Notes under the pieces: generated by a model
Told to the model about the DNA's origin: nothing
Database searches by the model: none
What the model saw: only the letters and a program-made list of their open reading frames with translations
Source: Parabacteroides goldsteinii DSM 19448 = WAL 12034
Lineage (GTDB): Bacteria > Bacteroidota > Bacteroidia > Bacteroidales > Tannerellaceae
NCBI RefSeq assembly: GCF_000969835.1
Contig: NZ_KQ033912.1
Location: forward strand, 651,135 to 715,134
DNA length: 64,000 bases
Direction of reading: 5' to 3'
Program-made: the position numbers and the translations under genes
Shown: positions 56,301-63,915 of the stretch, piece after piece
How the letters are laid out: the number at the start of each line of letters is the position of its first letter
Position numbering within the stretch: position 1 is the stretch's first letter

Positions 56301-57294
56301 GTTTGATTCCTATCAGTCCCCCCCGGATACTACCAGCCCATATGTTATCTTCATCATCAATGTAAAGACTGGCAAAAGAATTTACCGGAAGAGAGTGATG
56401 ATCGCCGGGCAGATGCATGATAGCTTTCACAGACTTATTCTTGTAATTATAAATATTGATACCTCCTCCATCTGTCGCCAGCCAAAGTTCACCATCTTTT
56501 TCCCGCATATCCTGTACAATATTATGAGTCAATCTGTCTGGTGCTTCCAGATGTTCCAATAGCTCTCCGTCATAACTATAGCAATATACACCTTTATTAT
56601 AAACTGCCACCCAAATCCTCTGCTGTGAATCCAGATACATGGAAGAAATATTCTTTTCTTGAATAAACGAGACCTGCTCTATCTCTCCGGTATCCAGATA
56701 ATACCACCAAAGCCCACTTCCCAAAGAAGAAAACAAAACCTTCCTATCCTCTTTATTATACAAAAAAGCATAATTGGGTAATAAATCAGGTAACTGCCCC
56801 TTTTCCGGACATTTAAAAATCCTTTTTTCTGCATAGGAATAACAAAATCCCCCTTTCTTTCCTAAAAAATAGATTCCATCCGGCATAAGAAAACAACAAG
56901 TTACAACCACCGGTTCACCATCTATTTTCTGACGTATAAATTTTTGGGTATCACGATCGAAATAAGCGAGTCCGCGACTGGTTCCAACCCAAATATGTCT
57001 TTCCGCATCTTCTTCCAGAAAAACGATGTCATTATAAGGGAGAGAATGCGGATTGTCTTTTTCCTCCTGATAAACCGTTACCTTTTCCCTGTCAAAACGA
57101 TTTAACCCGAAGCGGGTACCGATCCATATAACGCCCCTGTCATCTACCAATACACACTTTACAGAAGACTGCGATAATCCGTCCTGTAAAGAAATCTGTT
57201 TAAAATAATATTTGGGGGTTGCACAAAGCCCCCCCATTAAGAATATAAAAAACAATAATAGATTTAATTGTGAATACTTCCCTAATATTTGCAT
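53359..57294 (-). CDS. Hybrid two-component system regulator (HTCS)
   Basis: A 1311-residue one-protein two-component system. A signal sequence is followed by two seven-bladed propellers of Reg_prop repeats (about 30-690; recurring WIGT, WVGTSRGL and WLATDGGG units), a Y_Y_Y domain (about 700-770), a membrane span near 780-800, and HisKA with the H box FMVNISHELRTPL. Then come a HATPase (DQGIGLEHVD, GSGIGLAYARKL), a REC domain with the phospho-Asp in IIVSDVMMPRTDG, and a C-terminal AraC-type DNA-binding domain ending in FKQSYGMTPTEYRRK. HTCS proteins sense oligosaccharides in the periplasm. The divergent neighbour is the degenerate GH20-like gene; no intact PUL adjoins. Confidence 0.96.
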   Translation of the reverse strand: MQILGKYSQLNLLLFFIFLMGGLCATPKYYFKQISLQDGLSQSSVKCVLVDDRGVIWIGTRFGLNRFDREKVTVYQEEKDNPHSLPYNDIVFLEEDAERHIWVGTSRGLAYFDRDTQKFIRQKIDGEPVVVTCCFLMPDGIYFLGKKGGFCYSYAEKRIFKCPEKGQLPDLLPNYAFLYNKEDRKVLFSSLGSGLWWYYLDTGEIEQVSFIQEKNISSMYLDSQQRIWVAVYNKGVYCYSYDGELLEHLEAPDRLTHNIVQDMREKDGELWLATDGGGINIYNYKNKSVKAIMHLPGDHHSLPVNSFASLYIDDEDNIWAGSIRGGLIGIKPVFMTTYRDAPPGVSYGLSFQSVTSMYEDTDGKIWMGTDGGGLNLFDPVKEMFQKYPKTSDMKIVSIMPYSNSELLLSLFGVGLCLFNKTTGECREFRLNWGNVRNDLFLLGNAVRLYRVDENRFYLLTDNYFCVYDTKKQQFESLPEDMIPHNFLAPCFVSGDSCYISSSKAIYVLDFPHKQLRPLFVTKEEFGTIISVKQDKDKRFWLGTSSGLYVYDRITQKIDTVDTKRFIGITSLAFDTYDRLWVSTHEGLYAYVSQEERVIVFGESDGVFTREFLPQPALKTSSGDIYIAGVDGVVRIRPDQEFQKEEDFSVSLINLALDGSPIHPDGIFGEQVISIPWDYASLGLSVIVKEKDLMRKKLFRFAIKGDREELLETSSHAFSFPALTPGNYELWVSYGKRNGDWSVPLKLLTVNVVPPLWQRVWFIALMIAVVLIITGWGIRLIMEKKERELAWAMKEHERKFYEEKVRFMVNISHELRTPLTLIYAPLKRLLKSGKVTDEDVSLQLNGMLLQTSRMREIVDMVLDAQKSDTNGDVMDICFYNLNDWIRSVTNDFIPEFEARGICLEFKLDTSVEKVPFDASKCRVVLSNLLINAMKFSEPNTLLVICTERIGTNVRISLADQGIGLEHVDMDRLFSRFYQGDHDRKGSGIGLAYARKLVELHGGNIGAYSNEDGGATFYFDLPLEQVSVSGESNEVVGFGMENAGVAEENAGVGQADISLAKYTLLVAEDEIDLRNYLSGVLQAEFKEVYVAADGEEAWELLGQYQPDIIVSDVMMPRTDGYELCRRIKNDVTVSHIPVVLLTARADQASSLEGYKSGADIYLAKPFDVDSLLVILRNILKQRDQLRTRYRESGCLFSPKEDAVSNADEQFMQKLNTLIRENLTNPDLNVAFIASGMAMSRTTLYSKFCHLSDISIGDYVIRFRMVEATRLLSSHKEMSIQEVADRAGFSSARYFSTAFKQSYGMTPTEYRRKN

Positions 57295-57318
57295 AACTAT
57301 ATATCACCCATTGTTCGA

Positions 57319-57326
57319 CAAAAATA
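57319..57326 (-). promoter_or_regulatory. -7 box of the HTCS gene
   Basis: TATTTTTG on the minus strand is an exact TAnnTTTG match located 25-32 bases before the ATG at 57294, with a TTG 17 bases upstream. Confidence 0.5.
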
Positions 57327-57421
57327 CAAAATCGTCCGAAATACAATACCTGTATAGCATAAAAAAACGATTCCTGAATTTTCCTGAACGATATCGAACA
57401 TAAGGAAATACCCCAAAAGCA

Positions 57422-57429
57422 TAGATTTG
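57422..57429 (+). promoter_or_regulatory. -7 box of the GH20-like gene
   Basis: TAGATTTG on the plus strand matches TAnnTTTG exactly, 44 bases before the ATG at 57474. No clear -33 element is seen. Confidence 0.45.
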
Positions 57430-57473
57430 CAACAGGTAAAATTAAACAAAAAGTGTACTATTAAAAGTTTTTT

Positions 57474-58388
57474 ATGTTACTCAGAGTTGGTATATATTCT
57501 ATTTTTTTGATTATGATGCTCGTTAAATGCATCTTACCGGACGAAAAGCCGGAAATCATTCCTTTACCTCAACAGTGTGTATTAGATAAAGGGGATTTTA
57601 TATTCGATCCAACAACCCTTATTAGTGTCGAAAATGAAAAACAGGCTATGATTGCCCAAGAATTGACCGGTATATTTAATCAAGCAGCCGGATTCAGTCC
57701 TCAAATAGCGATACAAGAAAAACAGGCTGATATCATATTCCGTACAGACATGAGTTTGTCGGCAGAACATTATAAACTAAACATCAGTCCATCCTGTATT
57801 CTGGTAGAAGCTTCAGGAAACAAAGGATTTTTTTACGCGATACAAACTTTGCGCTTTCTGCTTCCTCCGGCAATAAACAGCCAAACACCGGTAAAAAACA
57901 TTCAATGGAATGTTCCGGGAATGACTATACATGACGGTCCCCGATATAACAATCGGACAATAGTACTACACACACCTTTCAATCTCATCCCAAAGAATAA
58001 TCTCGAACAATTGATCGATTGTATGGCCATGTTAAAAATAAACCGACTTCATTTTATACAAGAACCTTACGATAGAACACCGGAAATACAGCAGGGATTA
58101 GAAAACATGACTTCATATGCCCATTCTAAAAAGATTACGATTTCAAGCGGGATGACGCGATCAGATGGCATTATATCCAATCTTCCTTTCTATGTGGAAC
58201 AAATCATCCGGAAATCCAATATCAGCGATTCCAAGGACGACAGAAAACTATTATTTAAACATTTAGCCTCTATTGCCGAAAAATGCTGGTCAAATCCTCT
58301 AGAAGCAGAAGGCAATAAAAATTCCAAAAGAGTGGAAATGCTCGCTTTATATAGGAAGCAAGACTTTATAACGGTAGAAAAAAAATAA
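57474..58388 (+). CDS. GH20 beta-hexosaminidase-like protein lacking the catalytic core
   Basis: An uninterrupted 304-residue frame with a hydrophobic leader and a possible lipobox Cys (LVKC). Residues 28-150 match the GH20b N-terminal domain (PEIIPLPQQCVLDKGDF, then GNKGFFYAIQTLRFLLPP). Residues 155-215 match the start of the catalytic barrel (VPGMTIHDGPRY, LIDCMAMLKINRLHF, MTSYAHSKKITI). It then jumps to what looks like the C-terminal end (LASIAEKCWSNP). About 200 residues containing the Asp-Glu catalytic pair are missing. It is either a decayed enzyme or a reduced binding protein. A good promoter and intact frame suggest it may still be expressed. Confidence 0.7.
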   Translation: MLLRVGIYSIFLIMMLVKCILPDEKPEIIPLPQQCVLDKGDFIFDPTTLISVENEKQAMIAQELTGIFNQAAGFSPQIAIQEKQADIIFRTDMSLSAEHYKLNISPSCILVEASGNKGFFYAIQTLRFLLPPAINSQTPVKNIQWNVPGMTIHDGPRYNNRTIVLHTPFNLIPKNNLEQLIDCMAMLKINRLHFIQEPYDRTPEIQQGLENMTSYAHSKKITISSGMTRSDGIISNLPFYVEQIIRKSNISDSKDDRKLLFKHLASIAEKCWSNPLEAEGNKNSKRVEMLALYRKQDFITVEKK

Positions 58389-58462
58389 TAGTAACACGTA
58401 ACTTATTTATCCTTATCATATCTATTTGCCTATGTAGCAGTGCTGATGAGAAAAATTGTCAA

Positions 58463-58758
58463 GCGTCTCACCTGCTTTCAGGTCGTGCCCTTTTTTAAAA
58501 CGTCCAAACAGTGTTCACGCGAAACCTGTTAAACATTCACAAATATCCCTATCGATTTTAACACAAAATATCCTCGTCTTACCTCCGTATTAGCTCCGTT
58601 GAACCTCCGTTAAAGGTCCGTTTAACCTCCACTCCTTACGATTGGGGGTAAAAGGGAGGTAATTCTTTAACAAATGGGCCGTTTTTCGGCAGTCTATGTT
58701 AATGCGATTTTAACACGATTTTTTTCGCGGTTGTTATAAGGAGTGAAGAGGTGGTGTG
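58463..58758. repeat. Dispersed intergenic repeat, copy 2, with 11-bp iterons
   Basis: Closely similar to 31980-32301 in the same orientation. Here the iteron block has five 11-base units (58581-58591, 58592-58602, 58603-58613, 58614-58624, 58625-58635), one more than copy 1. Shared flanks include the stretch around 58652-58758 that is nearly base-for-base the same. Unlike copy 1, no homologue of the frameshifted gene lies on its left side. Just before it (58372-58460) a plus-strand frame without a start codon resembles a lipoprotein signal peptide. The rest of 58389-58927 has no gene I can support. Confidence 0.85.
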
Positions 58759-58893
58759 TATAAGAAGATGGTTTCACTCACAATATTAAAAAAACATAAG
58801 AAATATTTGCACATAAAAAAAACAATCATGATATTTGCAATATCAAAATGAAACAAATAAATTTTTTCATAGTTAAGGTTTTGGTTAATTTGT

Positions 58894-58928
58894 AAAGGTC
58901 TCATTTGTGAAAATGGGCCTTTATTTTT
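58894..58928 (+). terminator. Plus-strand terminator-like hairpin
   Basis: Arms 58894-58901 and 58915-58922 pair with several G-U pairs, continued by AUUU/AAAU around a GUGA loop, and are followed by ATTTTTT on the plus strand. The minus strand lacks a T-run after the stem, so it does not obviously serve the protease gene. It could end a transcript coming through the repeat or from the GH20-like gene. Confidence 0.45.
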
Positions 58929-60535
58929 TATCTGCGAATTAAAATCTTATGCCGTTCGATGACAGCATTATCTTTCAATATAACCAGATAATAAATACCT
59001 TTATCCAAAGAAGAGATGTCGATATTTGTATCATTCGTTGCAGAAAGTATTGTCGAGAATTTCAAAGAAGTATCGCTATAGATATGCACCTTTACAGTCG
59101 ATGAATAGAGGGTTGAAAATAGGGATGGTAGAATTTCACTTTCCATATCTTGTATTTGCGGTGTAAAAGTCAACTGCGTACAAGCCGGATTCATATAAAC
59201 CGAATAATAATTACCTGTAACGGTTATCGTTTTGGAATTCATGCCGCTTGTCACAGAACCATCGCGTACATACATTTCGATGCGGTAAGTACCCGGTTCT
59301 GTGAACCTGAAAGCAGGTTGCATATCAACAAAAGAAGCGTTATTATAAGTATTTACCCGAATCCATTCTCCGGCTTGCCCGGTAGAGCTAAGTTTCGAAT
59401 ATCCCCAATCGTACGTAAGTCTGTTGTTTGCCAAAATCCCATCTCCCCATTGCGGATCGACAAAGAAGTTATAGGTAGTTCCTACCCGGTAATTCTCCAT
59501 TAACGATTGTTGCAAACAGGAGATATCGAAAGGGGGAAGACCGATAAGAATGTCGCGTGTCAATGTAATAGGGATACCAAAATTATTTATTACGGAAGTC
59601 AGTTTGACCTGTCCAGAAGCTGTACCTTGACGAATTACCCGTCCGGAAGAATTAATCGTTGCAATACCTCTATTGGAAATATTCCAGCTAGCATTTATTG
59701 ACGGACAAAATAATCCGGAAAAACCATAATTCCCTTCTGTATGAATAATATCATTTCCAGTAATGGTAGGCATACCGATACCTGTTTGTTGACGAATCCA
59801 TTCACGATAATAACCGACATTGGCATAACCACTGGGGTGACTTTGCTGATCCGTTTTAGCACTGAAACTCACTACTCCAGCAAGAATTCTTCCGTACTTT
59901 TCAGAAGATACAGTTAAAGGGCCACCACTATCTCCACTTAAATGCATCGTCTGAGAAGCGGCTGCAAACAATTGCCATGGTCCGGAATTTGAAAATCTAA
60001 CTGAACTATGTGTATAAGGTATTAAAGATACAGTTGTAGCTTTTAAAATCTCACTAAGACTATTTTTCACATCTACAGAAGTATTTCCCCATCCAGAAAC
60101 AATAGCTTCCCCCGAAGTCAATCCCACCATATCAGACAAGACAATGGGTTGACAAGTGGAAGAAAATGGCAATGGAGAAGATAAATGAACCAGTGCGATA
60201 TCATTTTTCAATGATGAGCTATTGTATTCCGGATGTACGATAATTTGATTAACAAATGCAGAATAACCATTTATCCACTTACTTGAGCCATATCGAATTT
60301 CCAATTCATTCATTCCTACTGTTTGTTCTGTATCTTTTAAACAAACAACATGCGCTGCCGTAAGAATCCATTGAGGCGCAATTATACACCCTCCCCCACT
60401 AAAAATATAATTTTTACACACAGCTACCTGAAAAGGTCGTTCTGTTATACTAATTTCATTTCCTCCAATAATACGTTGTTGAGCATATCCTTCAAATGCT
60501 AGCAACAAAACTAATGCCAAAATCAAATTTTTCAT
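58928..60535 (-). CDS. Secreted trypsin-fold serine protease with C-terminal sorting-like domain
   Basis: A 535-residue exported S1-family protease. A signal peptide ends near residue 18; only about three residues (QQR) precede the IIGG sequence that forms the mature N-terminus of active trypsins. The triad is complete: TAAHVV (His), NDIALVHL (Asp), SGDSGGPL (Ser). At the position of trypsin Asp189 this protein seems to have Met, so cleavage after Arg or Lys is not expected. Beyond residue 255 come Ig-like beta domains, and the last 60 residues, ending GIYYLVILKDNAVIERHKILIRR-like, resemble a type IX secretion sorting domain. It is the last gene of the EF-hand operon. Confidence 0.9.
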   Translation of the reverse strand: MKNLILALVLLLAFEGYAQQRIIGGNEISITERPFQVAVCKNYIFSGGGCIIAPQWILTAAHVVCLKDTEQTVGMNELEIRYGSSKWINGYSAFVNQIIVHPEYNSSSLKNDIALVHLSSPLPFSSTCQPIVLSDMVGLTSGEAIVSGWGNTSVDVKNSLSEILKATTVSLIPYTHSSVRFSNSGPWQLFAAASQTMHLSGDSGGPLTVSSEKYGRILAGVVSFSAKTDQQSHPSGYANVGYYREWIRQQTGIGMPTITGNDIIHTEGNYGFSGLFCPSINASWNISNRGIATINSSGRVIRQGTASGQVKLTSVINNFGIPITLTRDILIGLPPFDISCLQQSLMENYRVGTTYNFFVDPQWGDGILANNRLTYDWGYSKLSSTGQAGEWIRVNTYNNASFVDMQPAFRFTEPGTYRIEMYVRDGSVTSGMNSKTITVTGNYYSVYMNPACTQLTFTPQIQDMESEILPSLFSTLYSSTVKVHIYSDTSLKFSTILSATNDTNIDISSLDKGIYYLVILKDNAVIERHKILIRR

Positions 60536-60548
60536 ACTATTACTTGTC

Positions 60549-61175
60549 TTAATGTATTTCTTTCAAATAAGCTTTTCGAAGATTAGAAGTAGTATACACT
60601 CCCATATGAGAAGACCAAATAATATTAGCTAACAGTACTTCTCTACCATCACAAGTGACAGTCCTTATTCTCCCTCTAACGTCCGTTAAATCAATAGTCA
60701 TAACTAGTTTTTCTCCTTGGCGTATTTCCTTTCCACCGAGTTTTATATAATCAGCTTTGTTTATACCGAATACATATTGAGCATAATGACGTAAACGGTT
60801 ATCTATTTGATGAGATTCATCCCAATCAACCTCACCATCTTTATTTAGATCAGCTAAAATATGATATACATAATTTTCCCAATCTTTGTATTCTTCCCTA
60901 GAAATTTCTCCATCACCGTCTTTGTCTGCTATTAGTCCAGGTATACTATACCATTCCTCGGCATCATCTGCGTAACAAAAAAACATGTATTCTGTATCAT
61001 CGACTTCACAATAATAACTCATTTCATAAAAACAAGTTATTTCTTTCAGTTCTTCAATAGTTTGTTCCTTTCCATAAAAAAAAGGAATTTTCTGCCAACC
61101 ATTACATTCTTCTTCACCGCACCCTGCCACCATTACCAACAACAGCAGGGAAAAAATAAGTTTCAATTGTTTCAT
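60549..61175 (-). CDS. EF-hand lipoprotein, copy 1
   Basis: A 208-residue lipoprotein with signal peptide and lipobox Cys at residue 19 (VMVAGC). The centre holds two EF-hand calcium loops, DKDGDGEISREE near residue 83 and DLNKDGEVDWDE near residue 108, with the usual acidic positions in place. A beta-rich C-terminal part follows (KLGGKEIRQGEKLVMTIDLTDV). It is a clear paralogue of the gene at 61573-62199. It ends 13 bases before the trypsin-like protease gene, so calcium binding may serve the protease. Function unknown. Confidence 0.88.
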   Translation of the reverse strand: MKQLKLIFSLLLLVMVAGCGEEECNGWQKIPFFYGKEQTIEELKEITCFYEMSYYCEVDDTEYMFFCYADDAEEWYSIPGLIADKDGDGEISREEYKDWENYVYHILADLNKDGEVDWDESHQIDNRLRHYAQYVFGINKADYIKLGGKEIRQGEKLVMTIDLTDVRGRIRTVTCDGREVLLANIIWSSHMGVYTTSNLRKAYLKEIH

Positions 61176-61201
61176 GATCTATAATTTTATAATGTTTCTA
61201 A

Positions 61202-61234
61202 CTACTTTGACAATGTTTCCAATATTTGTTTTCT
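61202..61234 (-). pseudogene. Ghost of the 3' end of the DUF4091 gene
   Basis: On the minus strand this reads RKQILETLSK and a stop, almost identical to the last codons of the DUF4091 gene ending at 62227. The following intergenic bases up to the EF-hand start are also duplicated. It marks one boundary of a tandem duplication. Confidence 0.8.
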
Positions 61235-61236
61235 TT

Positions 61237-61564
61237 TTATCTGTGAATCAAAACCTTATACTATCTGATCAACAAACATTATATTACCCTCTGTCCATCT
61301 ACTTGAGCCATATCGAATTTTCAAATCTTCCACTCCAACCTTTTGTTCTGTATCATCAAAACAGACAACATGTGCAGCTGTAAGAATCCATTGAGGAGCT
61401 ATTATACAACCGCCACCATAATAAGTATTTTCAATATCTTTTTTTTCAATATGAACCTGAAAAGGACGTTCTGTTATACTAATTTCATTTCCTCCAATAA
61501 TACGTTGCTGAGCATACCCTTGTAATGTCAGTAACAAGGCTAATATTAAAATTAAATTCTTCAT
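61237..61564 (-). pseudogene. Trypsin-like protease remnant with internal deletion
   Basis: From 61564 the frame encodes a signal peptide, the mature start IIGG and the His motif TAAHVV, closely matching the intact protease at 58928-60535. After about 101 residues (FVDQI) it stops at 61256. Immediately beyond, 61260-61237 in another frame reads YKVLIHR and a stop, matching the last codons of the intact gene (HKILIRR). About 430 codons are therefore missing and the junction is out of frame. The Asp and Ser of the triad are lost, so no active protease is possible. Confidence 0.88.
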
Positions 61565-61572
61565 ATCTTTTG

Positions 61573-62199
61573 CTATTTATGGATTGTTTTCAAATAAGCC
61601 TTTTTCACATGAGAACCCACATAAATTCCTAAATGAGACGACCATAACATATAACCTATCGTCGGTGCCACATCTCCACAATAATCAACCTTATAATAGC
61701 CTTTAACATTCGTCAAATCGACAGTCATTGTAACTTTTTTTCCCTGCTTCAGATCTTTTCCTCCCATTCGAATATAATCAGCCTTATTGATTGCAAATGT
61801 ATATTCGGCATAATGGCGCTGAATATCACTTAACCTTTGTGATTCGGCTGCATCAATTATTCCATCTTGATTTTTATCCACCAATGTTCTAAGATAATCA
61901 TTACAAGCAATACTTTCTTCGGAACTTATCTTGCCATCTCCATTTTTATCCTCAATTAATTCAGGAATACTAAACCACTCTTCTGCATCATACGAATAAC
62001 AAAAAAACAAATACTCCACATCTTCCCCTTTACAATAATAAGTCCGTTCGTAAAAGCAAATTCGATCCACCAACGTTTCTGTCACATACTCTTCACCATC
62101 AAAAAAAGGTAATACCTTATTTTGGCACTCTTCTTCTTCACCGCACCCTGCCACCATTACCAACAATAGCAGAGAGAAAATAAGTTTCAACAGTTTCAT
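61573..62199 (-). CDS. EF-hand lipoprotein, copy 2
   Basis: A 208-residue paralogue of the protein at 60549-61175: same lipoprotein signal (VMVAGC), then EF-hand loops DKNGDGKISSEE near residue 83 and DKNQDGIIDAAE near residue 108, and a C-terminal part with RMGGKDLKQGKKVTMTVDLTNV. The two copies differ at many positions, so the duplication is not recent or the copies diverge quickly. It lies between the DUF4091 gene (27 bases upstream) and the protease remnant (8 bases downstream). Confidence 0.88.
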   Translation of the reverse strand: MKLLKLIFSLLLLVMVAGCGEEEECQNKVLPFFDGEEYVTETLVDRICFYERTYYCKGEDVEYLFFCYSYDAEEWFSIPELIEDKNGDGKISSEESIACNDYLRTLVDKNQDGIIDAAESQRLSDIQRHYAEYTFAINKADYIRMGGKDLKQGKKVTMTVDLTNVKGYYKVDYCGDVAPTIGYMLWSSHLGIYVGSHVKKAYLKTIHK

Positions 62200-62226
62200 G
62201 ATCTATAATTTTTGTAATGTTTCTAA

Positions 62227-63915
62227 CTACTTTGACAATGCCTCCAATATTTGTTTTCTGGTTTTACGAAAATGATCTCCATCGGTGTCATAAAGAGTCC
62301 AATGGAATACAGTCAAACGGCAAAGCTCTTTAGCCAGTTCGGGATCTTTCTTTTCCAACATCTTTAATAAAGTATAATCTGCAATTCCATCACGCATGGC
62401 TTCCAGACGAATTGAACCATACAGTTTGCCGTTATCCGGATAAACAATCCAACTGTCTCCTCCTGGTAAGGTATTTCCGCTTTCCATATTCATTGTAGTT
62501 GTTTCTTTATAAGGATCGTTATCGAAAAACCACTGATTGAATCCCCAATGCAAATAACCGGTTGCTCCGTATTTGTAATTAAGCCAATGAATCAAACGAG
62601 TTTTAATGAGAGGCTGCTCCAAGAAGCGATTGACAAAATCTCCCTGAGGAGCCAGGCAAGTATAAAACCATACTTCGTCACCTTTCCTCTGACGGTCGCA
62701 ATAAAAGTCATAACCGTCTTTGTAGAAATTCAACTGTGGGACCCATATATCTAACGTATTTTCCAAATCATGTGAATGGCAAGCTTCGATAATTTTAATT
62801 TCCGGAGCCAGCTGCTTAATAAAACGAGCTATTTCTACGTAACTTTTTATGTTTGAACTAATAGGTTCGTCTGCAATATGTTGTGCATATATTTCTCCTA
62901 CTTTCAGTTCTTTTAAATGGGACATCAAGCTAGGAATGAATTGCTTATAAAAATTTTGCGCATTTTTAGATGAAATCGGATATTGGATCATCTTTTTTTT
63001 CCCATCTTCATATTCAGGCACATAGGGTTCAAACTGGCTATCCCAATTACCGGAACGTCCTGCAATATGTCCTCCTTCGATCATTTTTAATACGCCTGCT
63101 TTTTTGAATATCGAAATTATTTTATCAAATTGCGTATAGTCAAATGAATAAATGCCATATTTTTCTATACATTCAATATATTGTAAAGGAGAAATCAGTA
63201 TTACATTTGAATAGCATTCTTTTAGTTTCAAAGCTAATTTTTCAACCATATTCCAGTATTCTTGAGAATAAAGTTCTACTTCTTTTCCTCCATTAAATAC
63301 CTTCATTTTATCAGAAGAGGTACTAAACCAATTGGTTACCCACAAGGAGGGTTCTTCCAAAACGACCGGATGCACTTTTATCCGGATCTCTTTTTCCAAT
63401 TTGATTCGTTTGTTCCCTGCCCTTCCGGTTAAACGAAAAGTTGCCTTATAATTGCCGGGAGTAGTATTGGCCGGAACACTTGCTGTCAGCCAGATAGGTT
63501 GCGCTATATCCCGTGCGACATTCCATTGGTCTTTTTCAATGATAGGATCCGGATAATAATGGGAAAAAGAGGTTAGCGCATCTTTTGCCCGGTCAGGAGT
63601 CTGACGGCTTACCCTTACATAATCAACGAATCCTGAACGTACAGCCGGCAACGTCTTTCCTTGCTCATTTGTAAAAAGAGACACTTCGATTGACAACTCC
63701 TTCAACGTTTCAGAACTACGGACAACAAACTGAAATGTGGCATGTTCGCCTGCCGCCACTTCTTCTGTTTCGTTGTATTCCGGAAAAAAGTTTGATTCTC
63801 TAAATACTTTTAGAAAAGGATCTACTTGTGAAAAACTAACACAATCTCTAGTGTCTGAATCTTCCACACATGAAAAAAAAAGTATACAAAGCAGATAATA
63901 AGTAAAATGTTTCAT
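62227..63915 (-). CDS. DUF4091 / GH123-like glycoside hydrolase lipoprotein
   Basis: A 562-residue lipoprotein (lipobox Cys near residue 16, LFFSC). The N-terminal beta domain (about 40-185; HATFQFVVRSSETLKELSIEV) is followed by a TIM barrel and a DUF4091 C-terminal region (GSIRLEAMRDGIADYTLLKMLEK). The motif HIADEP near residue 348 holds the Asp-Glu pair used by GH123 enzymes, which hydrolyse N-acetylgalactosaminide linkages by substrate-assisted catalysis. Exact specificity is not shown. It appears to be the first gene of the EF-hand/protease operon. A small GC-rich hairpin lies in its leader near 63928-63948. Confidence 0.9.
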   Translation of the reverse strand: MKHFTYYLLCILFFSCVEDSDTRDCVSFSQVDPFLKVFRESNFFPEYNETEEVAAGEHATFQFVVRSSETLKELSIEVSLFTNEQGKTLPAVRSGFVDYVRVSRQTPDRAKDALTSFSHYYPDPIIEKDQWNVARDIAQPIWLTASVPANTTPGNYKATFRLTGRAGNKRIKLEKEIRIKVHPVVLEEPSLWVTNWFSTSSDKMKVFNGGKEVELYSQEYWNMVEKLALKLKECYSNVILISPLQYIECIEKYGIYSFDYTQFDKIISIFKKAGVLKMIEGGHIAGRSGNWDSQFEPYVPEYEDGKKKMIQYPISSKNAQNFYKQFIPSLMSHLKELKVGEIYAQHIADEPISSNIKSYVEIARFIKQLAPEIKIIEACHSHDLENTLDIWVPQLNFYKDGYDFYCDRQRKGDEVWFYTCLAPQGDFVNRFLEQPLIKTRLIHWLNYKYGATGYLHWGFNQWFFDNDPYKETTTMNMESGNTLPGGDSWIVYPDNGKLYGSIRLEAMRDGIADYTLLKMLEKKDPELAKELCRLTVFHWTLYDTDGDHFRKTRKQILEALSK

